A DNA stretch of 64,000 nucleotides. Origin: Lutispora thermophila DSM 19022 (GTDB taxonomy: Bacteria; Bacillota; Clostridia; Lutisporales; Lutisporaceae). Shown in pieces: positions 1 through 8,770 of the stretch. The notes beneath the pieces are model-generated. The model was not told where the DNA came from and searched no databases. It was given only the letters and a program-made list of their open reading frames with translations. A program made the position numbers and the translations under genes. The stretch is taken from the NCBI RefSeq assembly GCF_900142105.1, contig NZ_FQZS01000009.1, forward strand, positions 62,001 to 126,000, given 5' to 3'. The number at the start of each line of letters is the position of its first letter. The first letter of the stretch is position 1.

Positions 1-928
1 CTATTATATCCCCATCTGTTTCTCTCACAGCCTTCAATATTTCACTCCCTCTTGCAGGAGCTGCAATGGCTATTCCCTCCGCCAAAGTTCCTTTATTTTC
101 ACAGGGTTCTACCTTGGTCTTATTGCTTATAAAAGCACTTTTTATAGGGGCACAATTCTCCGCTTGCACTGCCAATATTCTTGGCATTTTATTTATAATC
201 CCCCATGATATCATTTCTCTAAAAGCAATATAAGCACCCATAAGCAATGTACCATTCCCTACAGGTATTATAAAGGCATCAGGCATCTTACCATTAAGTT
301 GCTCAAAAACCTCATAAAAATAAGTCTTTGTCCCTTCCCAGAACAATGGATTATAAATATGGCTGGCATAGAACATATTTGTCCTTTCCACCATTTCTAT
401 AGCTGCCTTTGCAGTATCCTCCCTGTTTCCAGGAATCTTGTGAATCTCTGCTCCATGAGCTTCTATTTGCTTTATCTTCTTATGAGATGTTGAAGCAGGA
501 ACAAACACATGACACCTTATCCCTGCTCTTGCTCCATAGGCAGCAATGGCTGTCCCAGCATTTCCGCTGCTATCTGCAACAACCTCTTCCACTCCCAGTT
601 TTTTTGCCATGGCAACGAGTATTGCAGCACCTCTGTCTTTAAAAGATAACGTAGGCATATGGTAATCTGCCTTTGCATATAGGTTTCGTGCCAGCGAAAT
701 CAAAGGAGTACCGCCCTCTCCCATGGTAATACTTCTCCAACAATCATCATTTTCAAAAGGAAGCGCATATATATATTTCCATAGTGAATGATCCTTTGAA
801 ATGGCTGTAGCTTCAAAATCTATGGGCTTTTTTTCATATTCAATACTTAACAATCCACCACAGTGACATTTCCAAGGATTCACATCCAAAGAGAACCTAT
901 GGCCACATTCTACACATACATACTCCAT
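1..928 (-). CDS. Threonine synthase-like PLP enzyme (3' end outside window)
   Basis: About 309 residues of a fold-type II PLP enzyme. The N-terminus has a short zinc-ribbon-like pattern (CVEC near residue 5, CHC near 21). The PLP-lysine motif SFKDRG follows, then SSGNAG, which binds the cofactor phosphate, and PVGNGT. This pattern fits threonine synthase, which converts O-phosphohomoserine to threonine; a homoserine dehydrogenase gene lies at 8771-9814. The ATG at 926-928 follows GAGGTGATGG at good spacing. The frame is open to the window edge, so the C-terminus is missing. A related PLP lyase acting on another substrate is possible. Confidence 0.85.
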   Translation of the reverse strand, partial: MEYVCVECGHRFSLDVNPWKCHCGGLLSIEYEKKPIDFEATAISKDHSLWKYIYALPFENDDCWRSITMGEGGTPLISLARNLYAKADYHMPTLSFKDRGAAILVAMAKKLGVEEVVADSSGNAGTAIAAYGARAGIRCHVFVPASTSHKKIKQIEAHGAEIHKIPGNREDTAKAAIEMVERTNMFYASHIYNPLFWEGTKTYFYEVFEQLNGKMPDAFIIPVGNGTLLMGAYIAFREMISWGIINKMPRILAVQAENCAPIKSAFISNKTKVEPCENKGTLAEGIAIAAPARGSEILKAVRETDGDII

Positions 929-954
929 AGACCATCACCTCATATAAAATTCTC

Positions 955-1060
955 ATAACCCATAGTTAAGTATAATTCTACCTTAACATAATCTCGACCT
1001 AATGGCTTTCAAGAAAGTCTTCCTTGATTGTCAAAATGCTTCCAAAGGAAGCCTTTCTTA
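955..1060 (-). repeat. Interspersed palindromic repeat, copy A
   Basis: Minus-strand copy of the family seen at 6133, 12259, 13425 and 45643. On the minus strand it begins ATAAGAAAGGCTTCC, has the AATCAAGGAAG middle and TTTCTTGAAAGCCATTA, and ends AACTATGGGTTAT. It carries two inverted repeats and lies between the 3' end of the MATE gene and the start of the threonine-synthase-like gene. It is one of the more diverged copies. Confidence 0.75.
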
Positions 1061-1100
1061 TATAAAGCTTATCACAAATTTACCTTATACTCTATACATA

Positions 1101-1139
1101 GCAAATAAGAAGGTTTCCTTTGGAATCCTTCTTATTTGC
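1101..1139 (-). terminator. Long hairpin after the MATE gene
   Basis: An almost perfect palindrome, GCAAATAAGAAGG...CCTTCTTATTTGC, begins 11 bases past the MATE stop codon. Its centre (CCTTTGGAA) matches the core of the interspersed repeat, so it may be a repeat fragment serving as a terminator. The T-run is poor, so strength is uncertain. Confidence 0.5.
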
Positions 1140-1149
1140 CAATCCATAT

Positions 1150-2553
1150 CTATCTTATTTTTACATGTTTCCATTTGCCTGTCCTGAATCTTATATATAC
1201 AAAAACCCATCTTACAAACTGATCGATGAATACCGCTATCCACGCTCCTGTCAATCCCCATCCCATGATGATGATAAAAATATAGGCAAGAACTACTCTA
1301 ACTATAAGTACTCCCACAAAGGTAGCCACCAGAGGCCAGAATGTATCTCCTGCACCTCTCAAGGCTCCTGCCAATATTAATTGAGACGATTGAAAAGGCT
1401 GAACAAATGCAATTATCTTCAATGCTCCCGATGCACTTTCGATGATTAAAGGATCCGTGGAGTAAAGCCCTACTAATTGACGTCCGAAAAAGAAGAATAT
1501 AACAGCCATAAATGTAGAAATCAAAGATCCAATTCTTCTGGTTTTCTTTGCATAGGCTTCCGCCTTTTCATGGTCCTTAGCTCCCAATGATCTGCCCACC
1601 AAGGACGAAGCCGCTATTCCAAAAGCCTGTCCCGGCTGGAAAGAAAGGCTCAATATGTTAAGCGCTATCTGATGAGCCGCATAAATAACTGTTCCCAGAC
1701 CAGCAACTATTCTAACAAATATTAGTATTCCTACTCTTAAAAACATTTGCTCTATAGATGCAGGCAGACCTATTTTTACCAAATTGTACATTATATTTTT
1801 ATCAAACGTAAATCTGCTTCTTAAATCAAGCTTGATGATGCTTTCCCCTTTTATAACATATATGAATAACAGTACGCAAGCTATAACCTGGGACAATGCA
1901 GTTGATATTCCCGCACCTGTAACACCAAGAGACGGGAATCCCAGCAATCCATATATGAGCAGAGCATTGCCTATAACGTTTAAGAAGTTGCACATTAAAT
2001 TTACTCTCATAGGTGTTCTTGTGTCACCTACTCCTCTTAATGCAGCAGATATGGACATGTTAAAGGATTGAAAAACAAAACCAATCATAACTATTTTGAA
2101 ATAATATCTGCCAGCTTCTAAAGCATCTGGCTCTGCTCCCATAAGATTTAGGATATTATCCGTATAAATTATTCCCAATATTGTCAAAGGTATGACCAGA
2201 AGTGTCATGCTTAATAATATTACATGCTTAAGAACCGTTTCCATTCTATCATTCTGCTTGGCACCGAAATATCTGGCAATCATGGCCGTTCCTCCCACAT
2301 TCAATGCCTGAACAAGGGATAAGCCAATAAATAACGGCTGATTTGTCATTCCCACTGCAGCTACAGATGCTGCTGCTAATGACTGATCCGGAATTCTCCC
2401 AAGCATCATCATATCTATCATTCCGAATAAGGACCCTAAAAGGAGTTCTATCAGCACCGGCCAAGCTATTTTTATGACATCATTTCTTACGGTAGAATTT
2501 TTTGAATCAGATATTGACTTTTCCTCAATATCGTTATTATTTACCTCTTCCAT
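1150..2553 (-). CDS. MATE family multidrug/Na+ exporter
   Basis: About 467 residues with 12 hydrophobic segments in two homologous halves, the MATE (NorM/DinF-like) layout. Such proteins export cationic drugs or metabolites using a Na+ or H+ gradient across the cytoplasmic membrane. The two halves each carry a segment of the type ALRGVGDTRTPM and ALRGAGDTFWP, a duplicated MATE signature. The frame is open upstream to 2667, but the ATG at 2551-2553 has AGAGGC upstream and begins the hydrophilic leader, so I chose it. No neighbour suggests a substrate. Confidence 0.9.
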   Translation of the reverse strand: MEEVNNNDIEEKSISDSKNSTVRNDVIKIAWPVLIELLLGSLFGMIDMMMLGRIPDQSLAAASVAAVGMTNQPLFIGLSLVQALNVGGTAMIARYFGAKQNDRMETVLKHVILLSMTLLVIPLTILGIIYTDNILNLMGAEPDALEAGRYYFKIVMIGFVFQSFNMSISAALRGVGDTRTPMRVNLMCNFLNVIGNALLIYGLLGFPSLGVTGAGISTALSQVIACVLLFIYVIKGESIIKLDLRSRFTFDKNIMYNLVKIGLPASIEQMFLRVGILIFVRIVAGLGTVIYAAHQIALNILSLSFQPGQAFGIAASSLVGRSLGAKDHEKAEAYAKKTRRIGSLISTFMAVIFFFFGRQLVGLYSTDPLIIESASGALKIIAFVQPFQSSQLILAGALRGAGDTFWPLVATFVGVLIVRVVLAYIFIIIMGWGLTGAWIAVFIDQFVRWVFVYIRFRTGKWKHVKIR

Positions 2554-3392
2554 CTTTCGTTGCCTCTTCTCATTTAATAATTTTATATTATCTATAACAG
2601 TATATCTAAAACATATTTTAGCACATTTGGATTTATTCTTAAACTTTCTAATAGGGCTTATTATCAAACTCCTAATTTCTTATATTCAGTCACAGATCAA
2701 CTCATCCTTGAACTGCTTATAACATATCCTCGCTATAAAACACCTACGTTTAAAGTATTCTAACAAATCTCCGATAACTTTTAGAAATCAAATATTTTTT
2801 ATCTGGCCCCTCCGATTGTAAAAAAGCTTCTCAAAATACCTTTTCCATAAAAATTGGTGCATCCTTTGGAATTCCCCGACCACAATCAAAGCATTCCTCT
2901 ACCATGTACGTTGTTTAAAGTATATGTGCAATAGCAAATAAAACAACAATCCCTTTCACCAGATATTAATAAGCAACATTCATTGTCGGTTTGCTTTCAA
3001 TGCCATAATGTAAAATTGTAAGAATATAAACCAATGCTTTTAAATCATCCTGAGCTTGAGAGGAATAGGCTAAATTACTTTTTATTAAATAGACTTATAT
3101 ATAACTTGCCAATTTTTCGCTAAAAGAATATGCTTATTAATTTCCCTCTTATGTAGAAAAGTTGACATTTATAATATATAATTATTAATAAAGCAGCCTT
3201 ACTGGAGATGATCACGTTGCTGTCATTAGTCTTAGATATATTTATGTTGTAACGATTTTAATATGTGTTGGAGTAACTTCTTGGCAAATATGATTTTTCA
3301 GCACACAAGCCACAGTAAAAGTCTTTTTAATTTTCAAATTCTACAATAGAATAGTTTATATCAACCTCCAACAGATATATGCCTCTATCATT
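2554..3392. other. Long intergenic region with no clear gene
   Basis: AT-rich region between divergent genes. The only coding-like trace is a 24-codon minus-strand frame at 2831-2905 with a CFDCG motif and no ribosome binding site, possibly a gene tail. A TTGACA box at 3166 has no good -10 partner. I see no RNA gene or mobile element. Confidence 0.4.
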
Positions 3393-3421
3393 TTGTAATT
3401 ATAAATTATAGATTATATGAT
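3393..3421 (+). promoter_or_regulatory. Candidate sigma-A promoter for the hydrogenase pair
   Basis: TTGTAA and TATGAT are separated by exactly 17 bases, about 80 bases before the 3504 start. The call rests on sequence match only. Confidence 0.45.
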
Positions 3422-3503
3422 ATGTTGGAGCTTTTCATTCATAAATTTCAATAAATCAAGGCTATCACAAGAAGTTAAATTATTATAAATATGGAGGAAT
3501 ATT

Positions 3504-3779
3504 ATGAAGATTAAAGTCTGTGCAGGTTCAAATTGTACATTGTTAGGCTCAATGAATATATTAGACCAGATTGATGATTTAAAAGATATTATAAGCGAAG
3601 ACGCTGACAATTACAGCGATGAAATTTTAGAAGTAGAAGTTATAAAGTGCTTAGGATACTGTAAAAATACTAACAAGAAGGTTGCACCGGTAGTAGTCAT
3701 TGATGAGGAACCTATGTTTAATGCTACAAGTCAAGCTGTTATGGAGAAAATAGTCAATAAGATTAGAAAACAGAATTAG
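3504..3779 (+). CDS. Thioredoxin-like [2Fe-2S] ferredoxin (NuoE-like)
   Basis: A 91-residue protein with cysteines at 6, 11, 49 and 53 (CAGSNC and KCLGYC). This is the spacing of thioredoxin-fold [2Fe-2S] ferredoxins and the C-terminal part of NuoE/HydC subunits. It probably passes electrons to or from the hydrogenase encoded 33 bases downstream. Ribosome binding site GGAGG precedes the ATG. It is much shorter than NuoE and lacks the helical N-terminal domain, so it is a stand-alone electron carrier or small subunit. The partner role is inferred from position. Confidence 0.8.
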   Translation: MKIKVCAGSNCTLLGSMNILDQIDDLKDIISEDADNYSDEILEVEVIKCLGYCKNTNKKVAPVVVIDEEPMFNATSQAVMEKIVNKIRKQN

Positions 3780-3812
3780 AAATGACGCTAAAAATACGGA
3801 GGAATAATTTCA

Positions 3813-5318
3813 ATGAAAGAAAGTTATGTTGATCTAATTAACATAAGGAGACAGATATTTGCGAAAATCGCTAAGATAGCCTATGATGGTACTGACTTAA
3901 GTGAATTAGAGAAAGCATCTTTTGAGATTTTACCCGGTGAAGTGGCTACTTATAGGGAGAGTATATTTAGAGAGAGAGCAATAGTTGAAGAAAGACTAAG
4001 GCTTACAATGGGATTAAATGCCCGAAAGCCAACTGAATATAATCGGGTTACAGACGGAATAGCAGAAGTAGATGTGGCAGAAACACAATTTATCGAACCA
4101 TTGATAAATGTAATCCCCCATGCATGTGAAGCTTGCCCCACAAAAGCTTTTTATGTCACAGACAATTGCAGAAAATGTTTAGCTCATCCTTGTACAAATG
4201 TATGCCCTGTAAATGCAGTTTCCATAGGAAAGAACAGGGCCGTTATTGATCATGGGAAATGTATTAAATGCGGCAGGTGTAAAGAAACATGCCCATATAG
4301 CGCAATTGTGCAATATGATAGACCATGTGCTGCTGCATGCGGCGTTAATGCCATAGAAAGCGACCATTTGGGAAGAGCTAAAATAAACAGTGATAAATGC
4401 GTATCTTGTGGAAATTGCATCATACAGTGTCCTTTTGGAGCGATATCGGACAAGTCTCAGATATATCAGCTTATAAAAGCAATTAAAGCTAATGACCATA
4501 TGTATGCCATAATAGCTCCATCTTTTATTGGACAATTTGGTCCATTAGCATCCCCTGCACAAATATTTGAGGGTATAAAGCAACTTGGATTTAAAGATGT
4601 TGTGGAAGTAAGTTTAGGGGCTGATATTACAACTATTCACGAAGCTAAAGAATTTCTGGAAAAAGTACCAAACAAGATTCCTTATATGGGTACAAGCTGC
4701 TGCAACTCCTGGACTTTAATGGTAAAGAAGCTGTTTCCGGATCAATTTGAATATATATCAGACTCTGCATCTCCGATGGTTGAGACTGCTAAGTATATTA
4801 AAGCTAAAGATCCACAGGCAAAGGTTACTTTCATCGGTCCTTGTATCTCTAAGAAATTAGAAGCATTAAGAGAAGATGTTAAGGATTATATTCATTTTGT
4901 AATAACATTTGAAGAGCTTATGGGTATGTTTGTTGCCAAAGGAATAGAATTATCGGAAATTGAAGTATCTAAAGAAATCGAAGATGCATCGGCACTAGGA
5001 CGAGGTTACGCTATAGCCACCGGAGTTGCTGAAGCAGTAAAAAAGACAGCATTGGCAATAGATCCATCAAAAGATATAAATGTTGAATGTGCATCATCTT
5101 TACATGAGTGTGTAAAGCTTATGAGAGCAGCTAAGGCAGGAAAGAAAAATGGTTATTTGCTTGAAGGTATGGCTTGTCAAGGAGGATGTATCGCTGGACC
5201 TGGTACATTGGCTTCATTTAATAGAGTAAGAAAGGCAGTAACAGAATTCAAAAATCAAGCTAAAGTTGAATCTCCACTTGATAATAGTATTATTGATGAA
5301 AATTTAAGAAACGTATAA
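3813..5318 (+). CDS. [FeFe] hydrogenase, group B-like
   Basis: A 501-residue iron-sulfur protein. The N-terminal third has several cysteine clusters typical of [4Fe-4S] ferredoxin domains (CIKCGRCKETCP and CVSCGNCIIQCP). The H-cluster motifs follow: GTSCCNSW at 293-300, IGPCISKK near 341-348 and GMACQGGC near 452-459. These resemble group B [FeFe] hydrogenases rather than the classic TSCCPxW/MPCxxKxxE set of group A. The enzyme interconverts protons and H2 with ferredoxin-like electrons, probably in the cytoplasm. It forms a two-gene unit with the small [2Fe-2S] protein. No maturases (HydE/F/G) are in the window. Group B enzymes are little studied, so the physiological direction is unknown. 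Confidence 0.9.
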   Translation: MKESYVDLINIRRQIFAKIAKIAYDGTDLSELEKASFEILPGEVATYRESIFRERAIVEERLRLTMGLNARKPTEYNRVTDGIAEVDVAETQFIEPLINVIPHACEACPTKAFYVTDNCRKCLAHPCTNVCPVNAVSIGKNRAVIDHGKCIKCGRCKETCPYSAIVQYDRPCAAACGVNAIESDHLGRAKINSDKCVSCGNCIIQCPFGAISDKSQIYQLIKAIKANDHMYAIIAPSFIGQFGPLASPAQIFEGIKQLGFKDVVEVSLGADITTIHEAKEFLEKVPNKIPYMGTSCCNSWTLMVKKLFPDQFEYISDSASPMVETAKYIKAKDPQAKVTFIGPCISKKLEALREDVKDYIHFVITFEELMGMFVAKGIELSEIEVSKEIEDASALGRGYAIATGVAEAVKKTALAIDPSKDINVECASSLHECVKLMRAAKAGKKNGYLLEGMACQGGCIAGPGTLASFNRVRKAVTEFKNQAKVESPLDNSIIDENLRNV

Positions 5319-5401
5319 CGTTTCTTAATGAATAGTTGTCGGCAAAGAAGACATAATTTTAGATGAACAACTTAATAAACCTTGCTAAAATTCAATCATA
5401 G

Positions 5402-5440
5402 GCCTAGAATCATACGGAATGTATGAATTCTAGGCTTTTA
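5402..5440 (+). terminator. Terminator after the hydrogenase gene
   Basis: Inverted repeat GCCTAGAATCATAC...GTATGAATTCTAGGC followed by TTTTAGTGTTTC, about 85 bases past the hydrogenase stop. Confidence 0.8.
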
Positions 5441-5551
5441 GTGTTTCTAGATTTAATGCAGCAATAATTCTTAAATAATCTACAACAAGGATATATTTTC
5501 TAAATATCATATGTTCCATTTAATCAATTTAGATGCAGATTGTTATTATGA

Positions 5552-6076
5552 CTACAAGTTGTCATTCACTAATTCGTATGACGGGTGATACAGACCGGTG
5601 GGGTTGTAATAGTTTTCTCCAATGTACCGGAAGCCTAACTTGGTCAATAGTTTTTTTGAATCTTCATTTTGCGGATGATGCCCCGCATACAATTTATCTG
5701 CTTTTAAATTATTAAAACTGTAATCAATAACGGCTTTTGCCGCTTCTAAAGCATATCCCATTCCCCAGTATTTTTTGCGCAGATGAAATCCAATTTCATA
5801 TGAATGTATTTCAGAATTAAAAGGACGGATACCACAGCAACCAATCAGGTCTTCCGTGGAAAGGTCAAAAATAGGCCAGTACTGTATGTTAAACATTTTG
5901 TCATTATGTATTTCTACATACAAACGATCAATGATATCTTGTCTTGTAAAAACACCTGTAGCACAGATGAATCTTGTTACTTCCTTATCTCCCCATAACT
6001 GAGTAGCCAAATCCAAATCCGCACTGTTCCATCTTGAAAAACCAATCCGTTTTGTTTTCATAAAAAATTCTCGCAT
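5552..6076 (-). CDS. GNAT N-acetyltransferase (RimJ/RimL type)
   Basis: A 174-residue single-domain acetyltransferase. The acetyl-CoA loop is visible as KKYWGMGYALEA, with a conserved AGHHPQNEDSKKLLTKLGF strand-helix near the C-terminus. It resembles proteins that acetylate the N-terminal or amino groups of proteins or small molecules. The start ATG has GAGAGGT upstream. The gene is alone between the hydrogenase terminator and repeat copy B. The substrate cannot be told from sequence. Confidence 0.85.
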   Translation of the reverse strand: MREFFMKTKRIGFSRWNSADLDLATQLWGDKEVTRFICATGVFTRQDIIDRLYVEIHNDKMFNIQYWPIFDLSTEDLIGCCGIRPFNSEIHSYEIGFHLRKKYWGMGYALEAAKAVIDYSFNNLKADKLYAGHHPQNEDSKKLLTKLGFRYIGENYYNPTGLYHPSYELVNDNL

Positions 6077-6132
6077 CTTAAATACCTCTCATTTGATAAA
6101 TAGTCTGAAATAAGTATAACATAAAAATAACC

Positions 6133-6236
6133 ATAAGAAAGGCTTCCTTTGGAAGCCTTTATAACAATCAATGAAGCCTTTCTTGAAATGCCAGGAAAGC
6201 ATAAATTAAAAATTTGCACTTTCCTAGCAATATAAG
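6133..6236 (+). repeat. Interspersed palindromic repeat, copy B
   Basis: Full-length copy. It opens ATAAGAAAGGCTTCCTTTGG, contains AACAATCAATGAAGCC and TTTCTTGAAATGCC, and ends with a second inverted repeat, GGAAAGCATAAATT...TGCACTTTCC, then TATAAG. It lies between the acetyltransferase promoter region and the tRNA-Arg terminator. Confidence 0.85.
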
Positions 6237-6275
6237 AAAATCCATGTGCAGGTTTGAATCCTTACACATGGATTT
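6233..6275 (-). terminator. Terminator of tRNA-Arg(CCT)
   Basis: On the minus strand AAATCCATGTG pairs with CACATGGATTT, followed by TTCTTATA, just past the 3' end of the tRNA. The loop contains a T-loop-like GGATTCAAACC, so it may derive from tRNA sequence. Confidence 0.65.
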
Positions 6276-6280
6276 CGCTA

Positions 6281-6357
6281 TGGTGCACCTAGAGGGAGTC
6301 GAACCCCCGGCACACGGTTTAGGAAACCGTTGCTCTATCCTACTGAGCTATAGGTGC
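6281..6357 (-). tRNA. tRNA-Arg (anticodon CCT)
   Basis: 77 bases folding as a full cloverleaf, with acceptor GCACCTA/TAGGTGC, anticodon loop TTCCTAA, T-arm GGGGGTTCGACTCCC and an encoded CCA end. It reads AGG codons. Confidence 0.95.
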
Positions 6358-6410
6358 ATTTTTATCGTACTTTGTTATTATAATAAATTTTTGAAAATTT
6401 ATCAATGTTA

Positions 6411-6441
6411 ATATGATGAAAATTTCATCTTTTCATCATAT
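6411..6441 (-). terminator. AT-rich hairpin after the macro-domain gene
   Basis: TATGATGAAAA and TTTTCATCATA form an 11-bp stem about 55 bases past the macro-domain stop. It has no strong T-run, so it is a weak terminator candidate. Confidence 0.4.
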
Positions 6442-6494
6442 ATATCTTCATAAATCAAGGAAATGCTATGATATCTATTTTATTAAAAATTTTA

Positions 6495-7010
6495 TTAATT
6501 GGTTTGCTCAAGTAATGATCTATAGCACTCATAGGCTTTTTCATTAAAACATGCAAATACAACCTTTTCTATGGAAGTATCACTTGATAAAAATTTTTGA
6601 ACCTCTTCTACGGCTATTCTTGTAGCTCTCTCAATAGGAAATGAATAGACACCTGTGCTTATGGCAGGAAAAGCTATGGTTTTTATATTATTTTCTACTG
6701 CTAGCTTCAAAGAATTCCTATAAGCATTTCTCAATAACTCGTCTTCTCCATTGCTTCCCCCTCTCCATACCGGTCCTACGGTGTGTATTACATGCTTTGC
6801 TGGCAAATTATAACCCTTTGTAATCTTGGCTTCTCCTGTTTCACAACCTCCTAGGGTCCTGCATTCCTCCAACAGTTTTGGCCCTGCTGCCCTATGTATA
6901 GCACCGTCTACACCTCCACCACCTAGAAGGCTGTTGTTGGCTGCATTGACTATGGCATCAACCTGGAGCTTAGTAATGTCACCGAGATAAATTTCAATTT
7001 TACCTTTCAT
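6495..7010 (-). CDS. Macro domain protein, O-acetyl-ADP-ribose deacetylase type
   Basis: About 171 residues of a single macro domain. Visible motifs are [33 protein letters not shown] and the [10 protein letters not shown] loop, which bind the ADP-ribose diphosphate. The protein matches the YmdB/MacroD type, which removes O-acetyl from ADP-ribose or ADP-ribose from acidic residues. The ATG at 7008-7010 lies nine bases after GGAG; a TTG further upstream is too close to it. No ADP-ribosylating partner is encoded nearby. Confidence 0.9.
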   Translation of the reverse strand: MKGKIEIYLGDITKLQVDAIVNAANNSLLGGGGVDGAIHRAAGPKLLEECRTLGGCETGEAKITKGYNLPAKHVIHTVGPVWRGGSNGEDELLRNAYRNSLKLAVENNIKTIAFPAISTGVYSFPIERATRIAVEEVQKFLSSDTSIEKVVFACFNEKAYECYRSLLEQTN

Positions 7011-7133
7011 CCCAATCAACTCCTTATCATTATTTGATTTTATATATTTATTGCATCATAATTCATTTAGATATTTCCTAAAAAATTCTAATATGCTAAT
7101 ATTATCTCAATACCATATAAAGGAGTAATGAAT

Positions 7134-7733
7134 ATGTGCGGCAGATTTTTGCTGGAAAGCGAAGTGGAAGATTTAGTAGCGAGATATAATGCAGAATACT
7201 CCATGGAAAATTATAAATCCGGGGAAGTTTTTCCTTCTGAAAATCCTCTTACTGTTATAAAAGCAGAAGATGAAATAAAGCTAATGCCTATGAGGTGGGG
7301 CTTGCCCATTGACAACAGCAAAAGGCTTATCATAAATGCACGAGTTGAGACAGTGGATAAAAAGCCTATGTTCAAATCATCCTTTTTAAGGAGAAGGTGC
7401 ATTGTTCCAGCCAATGCTTTCTTCGAGTGGAAATCACAAGGCAGCAAAAAATTAAAGCATCAAATAAATAAAAACGGAGAACAAATCTTTTCCATAGCTG
7501 CAATATATGATGATAATGGCTTTGTTATATTGACAATGGATTCTACAGAGAAAATGAAAAACATCCACAACAGGATGCCCTTGATTCTTAGTAGAGAAGA
7601 AGAAAGTATATGGTTGGATACCACCACTGACCTTTATATGCTTAAATCTCTCATAAACAGTCCTCGATTCATAGATTTTCATATAAAGCCCACAACCCAG
7701 GAAAAAGAACATACCCTTTTTGATTATTTATAG
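7134..7733 (+). CDS. SRAP domain abasic-site processing protein (YedK/HMCES)
   Basis: About 199 residues of the SOS-response-associated peptidase family. These proteins crosslink to abasic sites in single-stranded DNA through Cys2 and so shield them. The start matters: an ATG at 7128 is only two bases after GGAG, whereas the ATG at 7134 is eight bases away and is followed directly by the TGC for Cys2 (MCGRF). Other family motifs are INARVET, PANAFFEW and HNRMP. A DNA glycosylase that generates abasic sites is encoded far off at 44959. Confidence 0.93.
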   Translation: MCGRFLLESEVEDLVARYNAEYSMENYKSGEVFPSENPLTVIKAEDEIKLMPMRWGLPIDNSKRLIINARVETVDKKPMFKSSFLRRRCIVPANAFFEWKSQGSKKLKHQINKNGEQIFSIAAIYDDNGFVILTMDSTEKMKNIHNRMPLILSREEESIWLDTTTDLYMLKSLINSPRFIDFHIKPTTQEKEHTLFDYL

Positions 7734-7770
7734 ACCACCTTCTGAGTTTGGAATAAGTAGAACAGGGATG

Positions 7771-7800
7771 AAAGGCTTCCAAAGGAAGCCCTTCTTTTAT
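7771..7800 (+). terminator. Terminator made from repeat core (copy C)
   Basis: GGCTTCC-AAA-GGAAGCC followed by CTTCTTTTATTT, between two convergent genes. The stem is the core hairpin of the interspersed repeat family, so a repeat fragment seems to have become a terminator. Confidence 0.7.
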
Positions 7801-7805
7801 TTCCA

Positions 7806-8468
7806 TCAAATCTCCACTTGGTCTCCTGGATTGAGAACTATTGCCCTCGTAAAGGTTTCTTCTTTTACTGCTTTTGCAAAGACCTCCGGGTCCTGCTTAA
7901 TCACAGGGAAAGTATTGTAATGCATAGGTATCACATACTTAGGCTTTATCATCTTTACGGCTTCCAAAGCATCTTCGGGACCCATGGTGTAGAAATCTCC
8001 TATGGGCAATAATGCTACATGGATATTATAACTTTTCAAAAGCTCCATATCTTTGGTCAGGCTTGTATCTCCTGCGTGATATATCTTTTTCCCCATGAAA
8101 TCAACTACGAAACCGCAAGCATGGCCTCCTTCAATACCACTTCCATGAAAAGCCTGAAAGAACTTGACGCTTCCGAACTCTGTTTTTGCCTTACCTCCAA
8201 TATGTCCTGCCATCACATTATTATGGCTTTTCCTGAATTCAGCCCCAATTTCATTGGTTGAAAAAATAGTAGCGTTGGTTCTTTTGGCGATATCCAATGC
8301 ATCTCCCTTATGGTCTCCATGATAATGGCTTACAAATATATGGGTAGGATTAACCTCTGATTCCTTTACTGCTGCCAAAGGATTATCGCTTATAAAAGGA
8401 TCAAATAAAAGTGAGTACTCCCCTTCCTCTATCAAAAAGCATGCATGACCAATAAATTTAATTTTCAC
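7806..8468 (-). CDS. MBL-fold metal-dependent hydrolase, UPF0173 (YtkL) family
   Basis: About 220 residues of the metallo-beta-lactamase fold. The zinc motif is SHYHGDH near residue 50, with further ligands in GDTSLT and PMHYNTFP. The family begins MKIxFIGHACFLI, which matches a GTG start at 8466-8468, nine bases after GGAGG; two ATGs just upstream overlap or abut the ribosome binding site. The substrate of the family is unknown. It converges with the SRAP gene. Confidence 0.88.
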   Translation of the reverse strand: MKIKFIGHACFLIEEGEYSLLFDPFISDNPLAAVKESEVNPTHIFVSHYHGDHKGDALDIAKRTNATIFSTNEIGAEFRKSHNNVMAGHIGGKAKTEFGSVKFFQAFHGSGIEGGHACGFVVDFMGKKIYHAGDTSLTKDMELLKSYNIHVALLPIGDFYTMGPEDALEAVKMIKPKYVIPMHYNTFPVIKQDPEVFAKAVKEETFTRAIVLNPGDQVEI

Positions 8469-8604
8469 ATCCATCATCCTCCATCTTCAAATAATTACTG
8501 GTATTATTATACCATTTCCTTCTATGCTTATGAACGGTTTAATCTTTGCTTCCTGTATTTGTGGAAATATTTTGAAACAATTGATATAATTCATAAAAAA
8601 TAAA

Positions 8605-8721
8605 TTGAAATATGATGACCCAACCCTCAATGTAAAATTCTACAGGCACCATGTTTTCCGTGAAGAAGTGAAATATCCTTACATCCTTGATTTGAGTGAA
8701 TATAACAAAGAATGGTTTTAG
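8605..8721 (+). pseudogene. Coding remnant, C-terminal tail of an unknown gene
   Basis: A 38-codon plus-strand frame with protein-like composition, ending PYILDLSEYNKEWF. It has no ribosome binding site and a stop codon lies closely upstream. Its stop sits inside a strong terminator, as expected for the end of a deleted gene. I do not recognise the family. Confidence 0.35.
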
Positions 8722-8741
8722 TTAAACCAAAACCATTCTTT
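8707..8741. terminator. Bidirectional terminator before homoserine dehydrogenase 3' end
   Basis: AAAGAATGGTTTT pairs with AAAACCATTCTTT. It can serve the minus-strand homoserine dehydrogenase gene and the plus-strand remnant. Confidence 0.75.
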
Positions 8742-8770
8742 GTCATTTCAATCTTAGGTTCATAATTGAT

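Noticed and set aside
3166-3190. TTGACA box as promoter of the hydrogenase unit
   Set aside because: The -10 element at 17-base spacing is poor and the transcript would have a 300-base leader; a better promoter is at 3393-3421.
3813-5318. Classical group A hydrogenase
   Set aside because: The H-cluster motifs are TSCCNSW and GPCISKK rather than TSCCPxW and MPCxxKxxE.
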